From positions 1 to 64,000 of the forward strand of contig CAMBXO010000001.1 in the NCBI GenBank assembly GCA_945871915.1: a stretch of DNA of 64,000 nt, read 5' to 3'. A program made the translations under genes and the position numbers. The notes under the pieces were generated by a model, which worked only from the letters and a program-made list of their open reading frames with translations, made no database searches and was not told the DNA's origin. Source of the stretch: Singulisphaera sp. GP187. Lineage in GTDB: Bacteria > Planctomycetota > Phycisphaerae > Phycisphaerales > SM1A02. This document shows positions 51,957-60,201 of this stretch, piece after piece (the first letter of the stretch is position 1; each line of letters opens with the position of its first letter).

Positions 51957-53978
51957 ATGGCGGTGGTATCCCAAGGAACGCCCCGTGCATCTGGCACGGC
52001 AGCGCGACCATTGCGTGCTGCGTTCCTAGGCCAACCCAACACCGGAAAGACCACACTGTTCAATCGCATGTGCGGGGTGCGAGCACGCACCGCCAATTTG
52101 CCAGGAACAACAGTTGAGAGTCGCGTGGGTGTAACGGTTGTGCGTGGAACGGAATTGGAAGTGATGGACTTGCCCGGCACCTACGGTTTGCATTTGGAAC
52201 TTCCAGAGAGTCGATTGTGCCGAGAGTGCATCGAGGGTCGCATTGGTGATTGTGCGCCGGATGTGGTGGTACTGGTAGCTGATGCAACCAATCTGGCTCG
52301 CTCGCTTCGCTTTGCGGTACAGGCGCTTCACCGAAAGTTGCCCTGTGTTGTGGCGATCACGCTGGCGGATGAGTCGCGCCGCAAGGGACTGAGTGTGGAT
52401 GCCCTTCGACTCGAACAGCTTCTGGGATGCCCGGTCTGTATTACCAGTGGTCGAACAGGCGAAGGGACGGAGGCGCTGGCCATACAAGCCTTAGAGGTTG
52501 CTCGAAAGGGAATTTCCGCTTCGGAATTTGCACAACGACTCACCCTTTTGCCGCCTGCAGAAAACAATGAGGCGATCGCTGCATGGTGCGATGCAGCCAT
52601 GCGTGACAGTGTTGGTGGACTGCATGCGATCCGCTCTGATGCGTTGACGGATCGGGTGGACGCGGCTCTTTCACATCCCGTTTCGGGTACCGCCGTCTTT
52701 GTCATGGTCATGGCCCTGCTCTTTGCCTCCATTTTTTGGCTGGCAAAGTTTCCAATGGATGGCATCGACTGGATCTTTACCAATCTCGGCGGACTTCTCA
52801 ACAGTGTGCTCCCCGACGGCGCCCTTCGCGGTCTGATTGTGGATGGTGTCGTGGGCGGTGTAGCGGGCACCGTGGTGTTTCTTCCGCAAATTGCGTTGCT
52901 CTTCTTTCTTCTGAGCCTGCTTGAGGACAGCGGGTACTTGGCTCGCGCTGCCTTTGCGGCCGATCGCTTTCTTCGCCGCTTTGGTTTGCCGGGTCAAGCG
53001 TTTGTGCCGCTTCTCTCCAGCCATGCTTGCGCCTTGCCGGGGATCATGAGCACACGGCTCATTCCAGATTCGCGAGATCGAATTGCCACCATCCTTGTGG
53101 CGCCGTTCATGAGTTGTACGGCACGCCTTCCGGTGTATGTGTTATTGATTTCACTTTTGTTTGCAGACAAACCGTGGCTCGCGGGGTTGGCCTTCCTCGG
53201 TTGCTATGCGGTCGGTGCGCTGGCTGGCTTGCTGAGTGCCCTGCTGGTGCGCCGAACAATTCTTCGAGGACCCGCTCGTGCGATGATGCTGGAATTGCCG
53301 CCCTATCGCCGGCCGAGTCTCTCGACAGCATTGTGGATGACCGTGGATCGCTCGCGACTTTTCCTCAAGAATGCTGGCTCGGTCATCCTTGCTATTTGCG
53401 TCGCCATGTGGTGGCTGAGTGCCTACCCGCGCGCCGAACCAACAGCCGAAGTGATGGCCATGACCGCAACGGCTCAATCGCTTCGCGACACGAAGGCACT
53501 CGATGGGCTCGCACAGGCGGCGGTGCTGGAAGTGAAAGCAGAGATGGCCATGGCGGAAGCGCAGCAGATTCAGAGTTTCGCCGGTCGGCTTGGGCAAACC
53601 GTGCAGCCCGTGTTTGCACCACTTGGCTTTGATCACCAACTGACCGTGGCCACGCTGACCAGTTTTCTTGCAAGAGAAGTGTTCGTCAGCACGCTCACCA
53701 TTCTCAACAGCGTGGACGAAAGCGATGAACGGGCCGTGATCGATCAAATCGCCCAAGCACGACGCGTGGATGGAACGCCTCTCTTTACGGTGTCCACTTC
53801 GGCATCATTGCTGGTGTTCTTTATTCTGGCCATGCAGTGCCTGCCCACGCTGGCGCTGGTGCATCGAGAGACGGGCTCGTGGAAATGGCCAGCCTTACAA
53901 TTTGTGTGGATGACCGGCCTTGCATGGACGATGGCGTTTGCAGTGCGGTGGACTTTATTGAACATGGGAGTGGCCTGA
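51957..53978 (+). CDS. feoB: Ferrous iron transporter B
   Basis: Inner-membrane Fe2+ transporter with an N-terminal G-domain, 673 residues. G1 is GQPNTGKTT, and G3 is DLPGTYGLHLE. The G4 motif, usually NMxD, is TLAD at 135-138, so the Asn that selects guanine is absent. Two Gate domains follow (VVFLPQIALLFFLLSLLEDSGYLARAAF, LLSSHACALPGIMSTR) with the conserved Cys/Ser channel residues, and a C-terminal helix. A helical insert (~500-540) is Ala/Glu/Met-rich. It overlaps a small Cys-rich gene downstream by 1 base. Confidence 0.93.
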   Translation: MAVVSQGTPRASGTAARPLRAAFLGQPNTGKTTLFNRMCGVRARTANLPGTTVESRVGVTVVRGTELEVMDLPGTYGLHLELPESRLCRECIEGRIGDCAPDVVVLVADATNLARSLRFAVQALHRKLPCVVAITLADESRRKGLSVDALRLEQLLGCPVCITSGRTGEGTEALAIQALEVARKGISASEFAQRLTLLPPAENNEAIAAWCDAAMRDSVGGLHAIRSDALTDRVDAALSHPVSGTAVFVMVMALLFASIFWLAKFPMDGIDWIFTNLGGLLNSVLPDGALRGLIVDGVVGGVAGTVVFLPQIALLFFLLSLLEDSGYLARAAFAADRFLRRFGLPGQAFVPLLSSHACALPGIMSTRLIPDSRDRIATILVAPFMSCTARLPVYVLLISLLFADKPWLAGLAFLGCYAVGALAGLLSALLVRRTILRGPARAMMLELPPYRRPSLSTALWMTVDRSRLFLKNAGSVILAICVAMWWLSAYPRAEPTAEVMAMTATAQSLRDTKALDGLAQAAVLEVKAEMAMAEAQQIQSFAGRLGQTVQPVFAPLGFDHQLTVATLTSFLAREVFVSTLTILNSVDESDERAVIDQIAQARRVDGTPLFTVSTSASLLVFFILAMQCLPTLALVHRETGSWKWPALQFVWMTGLAWTMAFAVRWTLLNMGVA

Positions 53979-54184
53979 TGCCATGGACTGACTGGCAATT
54001 CTGGACCGTCACCGTTGCAGCATTGATCGCGGCATGGTGTGTGGTTCGCCCCTTCATTCCCTCCAAGCGCCCGCCCGCATCGTGCCCCGGTTGCCCGTCC
54101 GCAGAGGCTTCGAAGAAACCACGCGAGACAACGCTGACCATTGACGGCGGTCCGATTCGCCCACTCGAACAACCGAAGGCTTAA
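53978..54184 (+). CDS. FeoB-associated small Cys-rich membrane protein
   Basis: 68 residues. A single N-terminal membrane helix (DWQFWTVTVAALIAAWCVV) is followed by a Pro-rich cytoplasmic tail with SCPGCPS and a polar end. Small single-helix proteins with a CxxC motif placed directly after feoB are a known FeoB-associated type. Its ATG overlaps the feoB stop by 1 base, consistent with a third subunit of the transporter. The CxxC could bind iron or act in redox gating. Confidence 0.75.
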   Translation: MPWTDWQFWTVTVAALIAAWCVVRPFIPSKRPPASCPGCPSAEASKKPRETTLTIDGGPIRPLEQPKA

Positions 54185-54212
54185 GCCCTTGGCGTTGGAG
54201 CCATTCCAATCC

Positions 54213-55475
54213 ATGGAATCGACGCACCACACACATCCGCTGATTGTGATTGGAGCCGGCGCAGCGGGCTTGATGACGGCCATTCATGCGGGGCGAGGTG
54301 GTGTGCAGGGAGTCCTTGCGTTGGATGGTTCTCGCGCCATCGGAATAAAAATTCTGGTCGCCGGCGGCGGGCGTTGCAATGTCACCCATCACTCGGTTCA
54401 CGAACGCGACTTTGCCGGCTCCACGCCAGCTTCCATTCGTCGCGTGCTCAACCGTTTCACCGCCACCCACTGCGTGCAGTTCTTCGCCGATCTGGGTGTG
54501 GAATTGAAGCAAGAAGACACGGGGAAACTCTTTCCCGTAACGGATGATGCTCACACCGTGCTTGATGCACTGCTTCGAGCCGCACGCCAAGCGGGCGTTC
54601 AATTGCGTCACCCCCAGCGAGTGCAAAATGTGCAGGTGCTTCCGTCAGGCGAGTTCCAGATTCACAGCGATGGGACGGTCTTGCGTGCGGATCGCGTGGT
54701 TCTGGCAACTGGTGGCCGCAGTTTGCCAAAGAGCGGTTCAGACGGTGCGGGATTGGCCATCGCCACCAGTCTTGGGCATTCTCTGACGCCGCACATGATT
54801 CCCTCTCTCGTTCCGTTGTTGCTGCACGAGGGGCATTGGTTGCGAAGTCTTTCGGGAGTTTCTGCGCCGGTTGAATTGAAAATTGTGAGTGGCCAAGGCA
54901 AACGACTCCACAGTTGTCGCGGTGCGATGCTCTGCACCCACTTTGGAATCTCAGGCCCGGTGACGCTGGACATCTCTCGCCACTGGACTTTGCACCAGGC
55001 GCAGGATGCCTCGTCTCGCTTGCAAGCAAATTTCCTGCCAGACATGACCGAGGAAAGCGTCGATCGTTGGTTGCTTGCCGGGACTGGTCGCACGGTTCTG
55101 TCTCGCCTGCGCGAGTCATTCCCAGATCGGTTGGCCAAGGGTCTGCTCGCTGAAGCCGCCATCGACGCCGATGCCACCACACAGGGAATCGACCGAACGC
55201 TTCGACGCGAATTGGTGCGGACCCTGACCGCACTGGAACTTCCGGTTGTTGGGGATCGTGGTTTCATCCACGCCGAAGCAACGGCCGGAGGCGTTCCCTT
55301 AAAGGAGATCCATCTTGAAACCATGGAGAGCCGAGTGCACCGAGGGCTGTATGTGGTAGGCGAAATACTGGATGTGGATGGGCGGATCGGCGGATTTAAC
55401 TTTCAATGGGCGTGGTCCAGTGGCTTTGTTGCGGGAACTGCTGTGGCCAAGCGTGTTGCGGAAAGTCGAGCCTGA
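54213..55475 (+). CDS. FAD-dependent oxidoreductase, BaiN/HI0933 (YhiN) family
   Basis: Soluble flavoprotein of 420 residues. The FAD-binding start PLIVIGAGAAGLMTAIHAGRG is canonical. KILVAGGGRCNVTH and GRSLPKSGSDG are family landmarks. The C-terminal signature (VGEILDVDGRIGGFNFQWAWSSG) closes the FAD site. Members are widespread and their physiological substrate is usually unknown; BaiN acts on bile acids. The ATG at 54213 lies 28 bases after the previous stop. Confidence 0.88.
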   Translation: MESTHHTHPLIVIGAGAAGLMTAIHAGRGGVQGVLALDGSRAIGIKILVAGGGRCNVTHHSVHERDFAGSTPASIRRVLNRFTATHCVQFFADLGVELKQEDTGKLFPVTDDAHTVLDALLRAARQAGVQLRHPQRVQNVQVLPSGEFQIHSDGTVLRADRVVLATGGRSLPKSGSDGAGLAIATSLGHSLTPHMIPSLVPLLLHEGHWLRSLSGVSAPVELKIVSGQGKRLHSCRGAMLCTHFGISGPVTLDISRHWTLHQAQDASSRLQANFLPDMTEESVDRWLLAGTGRTVLSRLRESFPDRLAKGLLAEAAIDADATTQGIDRTLRRELVRTLTALELPVVGDRGFIHAEATAGGVPLKEIHLETMESRVHRGLYVVGEILDVDGRIGGFNFQWAWSSGFVAGTAVAKRVAESRA

Positions 55476-55505
55476 ATCGTGCCTGCGCCGATAGAGTGCA
55501 GCACC

Positions 55506-57014
55506 ATGCTTCTTCGTGCTTTCAGAGCCGCGCTCCCGGTAATCGCCCTAGCTTCCATCACCAGCGCTGCTGGGTTGCAGGACACCATTCGCGGTCTTGT
55601 GGGGTCGATGGGTCCCAAGAAAGGGATCACCTCCATCAGTATCCGTGACAGCGATGGAACCGAAGTTGTCCAGATCGCTGGAGACTCACTGGTGATGCCT
55701 GCGAGCAATCAGAAACTCCTCACCACCGGTGCTGCGTTGCGGCAACTTGGGCCAGGGTTTGTGTTTCAAACAAAGTTGTTGCGTCATGGTGACACGCTCA
55801 CGGTTGTAGGAGATGGGGATCCAGCTCTAGGCGATCCGGACATGCTCGAGCACATGACCTATACCGATGCTCAAGGTGTGCAACACACTGGGATGACCGT
55901 CGAGGCACTGCTTGGTTTATGGACGGGCGCCGTAAAGGCTGCCGGAATCACCAGCGTGAAGGAACTGGTCATCGATGATCGGGTGTTTGAACAGGGCACA
56001 TGCCATGCGGATTGGCCGGTGGATCAACTCAACGAGGCGTACTGCGCTGAAGTGGCGGGATTGAATTTTCACTTGAATCGACTGGATTTCTGGGCCATTC
56101 CCTCGGCGCGAGGCGCCACGGTGACTCGCACCGAACCCGCCTGCTCATTTGTGACCATTGCCAATAACACATCACCTGGCAAATCCAAGAACGACGGTCT
56201 GTGGATTCATCGCGAACCAGACTCCAACGCCTTTACCGTTCGTGGATTTCTGCGCAAGCCACTTGTGGCCCCCATCAGCGTGAGTGTGAGTGACCCCGCC
56301 ATGTTCTTTGGAAATCTGCTCGCGGAGCGGCTTCGCACGGTTGGTGTTTCGGTCCATCACGTTCGGCGAGAGAGTGCCGGCGCACCTGTGGCAACGGGTG
56401 CGCTGACGGGTCCAGTTTTTCGGACAACACTGCAAGCCGCCATCACTCGCTGCAATGTGGACAGCCAGAACCTGTACGCCGAGAGTCTGCTCAAGCGGCT
56501 CGGTCACGCTGCCAGCGGCGCTCCGGGAAGTTGGGAGAACGGCACCGATGCCATGGAGCGACTGGTGAGCGCACGAGTTGGCGGCGCTGCGGGTCTTGAC
56601 GCCGCGGATGGTTCCGGTCTGTCGCGGGACAATCGCCTGACCACCACCCTGATGACCGCGTGGATCAACGATTTGCTTCGGGACTCAGCGGTGTGTGATC
56701 CCTTTCTCTCCAGTCTGGCGGTGGGCGGGCAGAACGGAACGGTTCGCAAGCGATTCGGTGATCTGGATGGAAAGCTGGCTACGGTTCGCTGCAAAACGGG
56801 CTATATCGACGGCGTTAGCGCGCTCAGCGGCGTGGTGGATTGCACCAACGGCCATCGCATTGCTTTTAGCGTGATTAGCAATGGATTTGAGGGCGGAGGC
56901 GTAGCCAAGGCGAGACAACTTCAGGATGCGGTCGTGAAGGCGATCGCTCGCAACTTTGGCAAACTGCCCTCGCGTGTGGTTGCACCGGAACGGCCAGCAC
57001 TCGGCGGCGGCTAA
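55506..57014 (+). CDS. dacB: D-alanyl-D-alanine carboxypeptidase/endopeptidase, PBP4 (DacB) type
   Basis: Periplasmic penicillin-binding protein of 502 residues with a signal peptide (ALPVIALASITSAAG). The active site has SxxK at Ser67/Lys70 in MPASNQKLL, SxN in DSQNLYAESLLKRL, and KTG in RCKTGYIDG. Peptidase S13 architecture with an insertion domain between the first and second motifs. Cleaves or trims peptidoglycan cross-links, indicating a wall is made. It is 30 bases after the BaiN-type gene and converges on scpA with 7 bases between stops. Confidence 0.93.
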   Translation: MLLRAFRAALPVIALASITSAAGLQDTIRGLVGSMGPKKGITSISIRDSDGTEVVQIAGDSLVMPASNQKLLTTGAALRQLGPGFVFQTKLLRHGDTLTVVGDGDPALGDPDMLEHMTYTDAQGVQHTGMTVEALLGLWTGAVKAAGITSVKELVIDDRVFEQGTCHADWPVDQLNEAYCAEVAGLNFHLNRLDFWAIPSARGATVTRTEPACSFVTIANNTSPGKSKNDGLWIHREPDSNAFTVRGFLRKPLVAPISVSVSDPAMFFGNLLAERLRTVGVSVHHVRRESAGAPVATGALTGPVFRTTLQAAITRCNVDSQNLYAESLLKRLGHAASGAPGSWENGTDAMERLVSARVGGAAGLDAADGSGLSRDNRLTTTLMTAWINDLLRDSAVCDPFLSSLAVGGQNGTVRKRFGDLDGKLATVRCKTGYIDGVSALSGVVDCTNGHRIAFSVISNGFEGGGVAKARQLQDAVVKAIARNFGKLPSRVVAPERPALGGG

Positions 57015-57021
57015 ACGAAGG

Positions 57022-57852
57022 TCACTCTGCGGTCTGCACTGCAGAGCGAACGACTTCGGCGCGAACACTCACTTCCGCGTCGCACAATTCCAGTTCAATG
57101 GGATCACTTGGTGAGGCTTGTCGTACACGCACCCGTTGCTCTCGGGCCAACTCCAAGAGCGCCAAGAACAACCCAATGCGGTCCATGCGAGATCGACCCT
57201 CGAACACGTTTTGTAAGGTCATGCGGCGATCGATCGCCCGAGCCAGCCGATCCATCAGATCATCTTGATGCAGACCAATCGGCGTGTCGTCCATGGTGAT
57301 TGCATGCTCACCAAGTCTTGTGAAATCCACCGAGGCACTGAGCTTTTCAAACGCCTCAAGCAGATCGAGCACATGCACATCACCAAGGTCCAAATCTTTT
57401 TCACTCCACTCACTCGGTGCAGCATCCGATTCGCGTGCCTCGGCCTCCCCGCTTGCCGGCCAGCGTCGCGAGAACTCATTTCGAAGCCGATCCAGCCCGC
57501 TCGCGGCACTTCGAAATCGCTGGTACGCAAGCAACTGCCGCACCAAATCGCGTCGCGGATCTTCACCGGTTTCCGAAGGCACCAACGGGTCTTCTGCCTC
57601 GGCCCCTTCGAGTGTGGGAGCCAACATGCGACTCTTGATTTCGACCAGCGTCGCCGCCATCACCAGAAATTCGCCCGCTTGTTCCACATCCAGATTGCGT
57701 TCGTGCTCTAGCGTCTTCACATAGTGCTCTGTGATTTGCGCAATGGGGATGTCGTGAATGTCCACCTCGGCGCGACGAATCAGAAACAGTAAAAGATCCA
57801 AGGGCCCTTCGAAGGCTGCAAGGCGAACTTGATAATCCTCACCACCACGCAT
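57022..57852 (-). CDS. scpA: Segregation and condensation protein A (ScpA)
   Basis: Kleisin subunit of the bacterial SMC condensin, 276 residues. YQVRLAAFEGPLDLLLFLIRRAEVDIHDI is the conserved N-terminal helix bundle that binds SMC. A central linker with MLAPTLEGAEAEDP and a charged Asp/Glu/Ser section follows, then a C-terminal winged helix that includes FLALLELAREQRVRVRQ. scpB and smc are not adjacent. Divergent from kdsD with 50 bases between starts. Confidence 0.92.
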   Translation of the reverse strand: MRGGEDYQVRLAAFEGPLDLLLFLIRRAEVDIHDIPIAQITEHYVKTLEHERNLDVEQAGEFLVMAATLVEIKSRMLAPTLEGAEAEDPLVPSETGEDPRRDLVRQLLAYQRFRSAASGLDRLRNEFSRRWPASGEAEARESDAAPSEWSEKDLDLGDVHVLDLLEAFEKLSASVDFTRLGEHAITMDDTPIGLHQDDLMDRLARAIDRRMTLQNVFEGRSRMDRIGLFLALLELAREQRVRVRQASPSDPIELELCDAEVSVRAEVVRSAVQTAE

Positions 57853-57902
57853 GTTCGTTAGCGTAGCAAGAACACGAGGGATTCCCCTGTATCATTCCCT
57901 GC

Positions 57903-58916
57903 ATGGGCACCTCCGCGATCACTCACGAGGCACGCTTCATCGCCGACGCGCTGACTGCGGAAGCGGATGCGGTCCAGCGATTGGCTGCTCGCGTTGCCAC
58001 GGGCGGAACCGAGGCCATCGCCTTTGTGCAGACACTTGATCTTCTTGAACGGTGCGATGGATCATTGATCGTGTGCGGCATGGGCAAGTCCGGTCTGGTA
58101 GGCGCCAAGATCAGTGCAACCTTTGCCAGTTTGGGTCAGCCAAGTCTGTGGGTGCATCCCTCGGAAGCCTTGCATGGAGACCTTGGCCGAATTCGCCGTG
58201 GCGACATGGCCCTGTTACTGAGTTACAGTGGCGAGACCGAAGAAGTGGTGTCGCTGGCCAATCTTCTAAAGGCTGATGGCGTGCCTCGCGTCTCGATTAC
58301 CAAGAGTGATGCAAGCAGCGTTGCCAAAGCATGTGATTGCAGCGTGGCCCTTGGCGATATTGAAGAAGCCTGCCCGCTGAATCTGGCTCCAACTGCCAGC
58401 ACAACGGCCATGCTTGCGGTGGGCGATGCGTTGGCACTGGCTCTGGCACGGCGTCGAGACTTTAAGGCCGACGACTTTCACCGTATGCACCCTGGCGGCA
58501 TGCTCGGAGCGGGCCTGCGACCGGTGTTAGAAGCCGTTCGCTTTCGTGTGGGTCGAAATCTTCCGTGCGTGGCATCCACCGGCACGCTTGCAGAGGCGTT
58601 GAAGTTGGCCGGCGAGGCTCGTCGCGCTGGCGCGCTCATGGTGGTGGATGCCGACGGTCGACTGGTGGGACTGGTGACCGATGGTGATGTGCGCCGCCTT
58701 GTGAATGCCAAGGGTGCTGCAGCATTGACCACGCCCCTTGTGGAGTGCATGACGCGACATCCTCGAACGCTTCCTGCCGACGCGCTGGTGCGAGATGCCG
58801 TTCGTTTGGTGCGCGAACTCAGAGTGGATGAATTGCCTGTCGTCGATGGTGACGGCAAGCCGCTGGGGCTTCTAGACATTCAAGACCTTGTCGCGATGAA
58901 AGTCGTGCGGGATTAG
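57903..58916 (+). CDS. kdsD: Arabinose 5-phosphate isomerase (KdsD/KpsF/GutQ)
   Basis: Interconverts ribulose 5-phosphate and arabinose 5-phosphate for KDO, a lipopolysaccharide core sugar. 337 residues: a SIS domain (~30-180) with VCGMGKSGLVGAKISATFASLG and LSYSGETEEV, then the HRMHPGGMLG motif, and two CBS domains (~210-330). It implies a lipopolysaccharide-bearing outer membrane. A STAS gene follows with 2 bases between stop and start, so the two are cotranscribed. Confidence 0.93.
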   Translation: MGTSAITHEARFIADALTAEADAVQRLAARVATGGTEAIAFVQTLDLLERCDGSLIVCGMGKSGLVGAKISATFASLGQPSLWVHPSEALHGDLGRIRRGDMALLLSYSGETEEVVSLANLLKADGVPRVSITKSDASSVAKACDCSVALGDIEEACPLNLAPTASTTAMLAVGDALALALARRRDFKADDFHRMHPGGMLGAGLRPVLEAVRFRVGRNLPCVASTGTLAEALKLAGEARRAGALMVVDADGRLVGLVTDGDVRRLVNAKGAAALTTPLVECMTRHPRTLPADALVRDAVRLVRELRVDELPVVDGDGKPLGLLDIQDLVAMKVVRD

Positions 58917-58918
58917 CC

Positions 58919-59266
58919 ATGCAGACCTTCGTGCAAGAGCGCGATGGCGACCTCTTGATCATTGGTGCCGACGGCGGACTGAATCGAGATACCGCCCACC
59001 AGTTGATTGAAATAGTGGGACGGCATGTGGATTCCGGTGCCCAATCGATCATCGTGGATTGTTCAAAATTGCAGGTGATTTCAAGCGCCGGGATCGGAGC
59101 CCTGTTGCAACTGCACCGCGCCATGAAACACCGCGGAGCAGACGTTCGCCTTGCATGTGTCAGTGGGTTGGTGGTTCAGGCGTTACGGCTCATGCGTCTT
59201 GACGGCGTCTTTGCGATCAGTGGCGATGTGAATGCGGCCAGACTTTCTTTTCGGCCTGCCCCCTGA
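58919..59266 (+). CDS. STAS-domain protein, anti-sigma factor antagonist type
   Basis: 115 residues forming one STAS domain (SpoIIAA/RsbV-like). LIIGADGGLNRDTAHQLIEIV opens it, and IIVDCSKLQVISSAGIGALL is the characteristic Asp-x-Ser...Ser-Ser-Ala-Gly loop where the antagonist is phosphorylated. Such proteins release a sigma factor or other target when dephosphorylated by PP2C phosphatases. No anti-sigma kinase is adjacent. The REC-PP2C protein at 17157-18347 is the only such phosphatase in the window and a conceivable partner. It follows kdsD with a 2-base gap. Confidence 0.88.
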   Translation: MQTFVQERDGDLLIIGADGGLNRDTAHQLIEIVGRHVDSGAQSIIVDCSKLQVISSAGIGALLQLHRAMKHRGADVRLACVSGLVVQALRLMRLDGVFAISGDVNAARLSFRPAP

Positions 59267-59422
59267 ATCTTGTGGCGCCCAAGGCGCCCTCCACCATGGA
59301 ATGTTGCGCGGCGGGACCGGCGCGTTGCCGCAAGGTCCACATCTGTTTATTCATTCGCGCTCAACGGGCGCGTGGTCCGATGGATGAGTCGCGCCCCATC
59401 GAGCGCAGAAACGAGTGCTTCC

Positions 59423-59626
59423 ATGCAGACCAAGGACCAACTCATCGACTCCATTCAGCGCATCAATCCGGGCGCTGAGAAATCGTTTCTGCATGCCTTT
59501 GATTGGCACGCGCTACGACGCTATCTGGATCATTTGAACATCACGCTGGAGCCGCGCGGCCTTGACAGTCGCTGGAAGCGGCAAGGCGATACCGCCGCAG
59601 TCGTGTGGCGGCGGAGTGCGGCCTGA
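59423..59626 (+). CDS. Small hypothetical protein
   Basis: Not recognised. 67 residues from the ATG at 59423: mostly helical with MQTKDQLIDSIQRINPGAE, then DWHALRRYLDHLNI and a basic C-terminus (GLDSRWKRQGDTAAVVWRRS). The composition is that of a real coding stretch, with a strong terminator 36 bases after the stop, so it is probably expressed. An in-frame start further upstream (59270) would read through a stretch with little coding character. Confidence 0.62.
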   Translation: MQTKDQLIDSIQRINPGAEKSFLHAFDWHALRRYLDHLNITLEPRGLDSRWKRQGDTAAVVWRRSAA

Positions 59627-59661
59627 CCCGCCGAATCCGTCGGCACACGACCGATGCAACG

Positions 59662-59705
59662 ACTGGACGGCACATGGAGGCCCATGCCGTCCAGTTTGCT
59701 TTTTG
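59662..59705 (+). terminator. Intrinsic terminator after the 67-residue gene
   Basis: An 11-bp stem (ACTGGACGGCA at 59662-59672 with TGCCGTCCAGT at 59685-59695) and 12-base loop, followed by TTTGCTTTTT. The T-run is on the plus strand only, so it terminates the plus-strand transcript and separates it from the convergent receiver gene. Confidence 0.85.
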
Positions 59706-59721
59706 AAATAGAACGTTTCGG

Positions 59722-60201
59722 TTAGTCGTTGCGTCGTTCACGCAGCAACGCATCCACTTTGCGTTTCAGTAACCGCACTCGCAAAAGGCTCTTGACGCGA
59801 GTGGTGAGTTCCAATTTGTTCACGGGCTTGGTGAGAAAGTCATCGCAGCCACTCTCCACGCCCCGCTCAAAGTCACCAATTTCGTTCAGGGCTGTGACCA
59901 TGATCACCACCACATCCCGTGTGGCCGCCGCGTCTTTCATTCGCCGACACGCCTCAAATCCGCTCATGCGGGGCATCATGACATCCAGCAAAACAAGATC
60001 GGGGCGAAGTCGAGCCGCCATTTCAAGGGCTTCCACTCCATCATGTGCAACCTGCAACTGGCAACCCAAGGGCTCAAGCCACGCCAGCATGAGTTCCAGG
60101 TTTTGCTGATTGTCATCCACCAACAAAAGTGTTGCCGCGGCAAGGTCGCCGTCGTGCAGATCGGCATCAGCAAGTTCAGGCGATTCGCGTTCGTCGCTCA
60201 T
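59722..60201 (-). CDS. Stand-alone receiver-domain response regulator
   Basis: 159 residues with one receiver domain. An acidic N-terminal tail of ~22 residues precedes TLLLVDDNQQNLELMLAWLEPLG, phosphoacceptor Asp in LVLLDVMMPRMSGFEA, and the conserved Lys in FLTKPVNKLEL. PleD/CheY-type sequence. The C-terminus is a short basic helix (SLLRVRLLKRKVDALLRERR), possibly a partner-binding segment. It overlaps the large dehydrogenase gene by 4 bases. No kinase is adjacent, so its input is unknown. Confidence 0.9.
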   Translation of the reverse strand: MSDERESPELADADLHDGDLAAATLLLVDDNQQNLELMLAWLEPLGCQLQVAHDGVEALEMAARLRPDLVLLDVMMPRMSGFEACRRMKDAAATRDVVVIMVTALNEIGDFERGVESGCDDFLTKPVNKLELTTRVKSLLRVRLLKRKVDALLRERRND

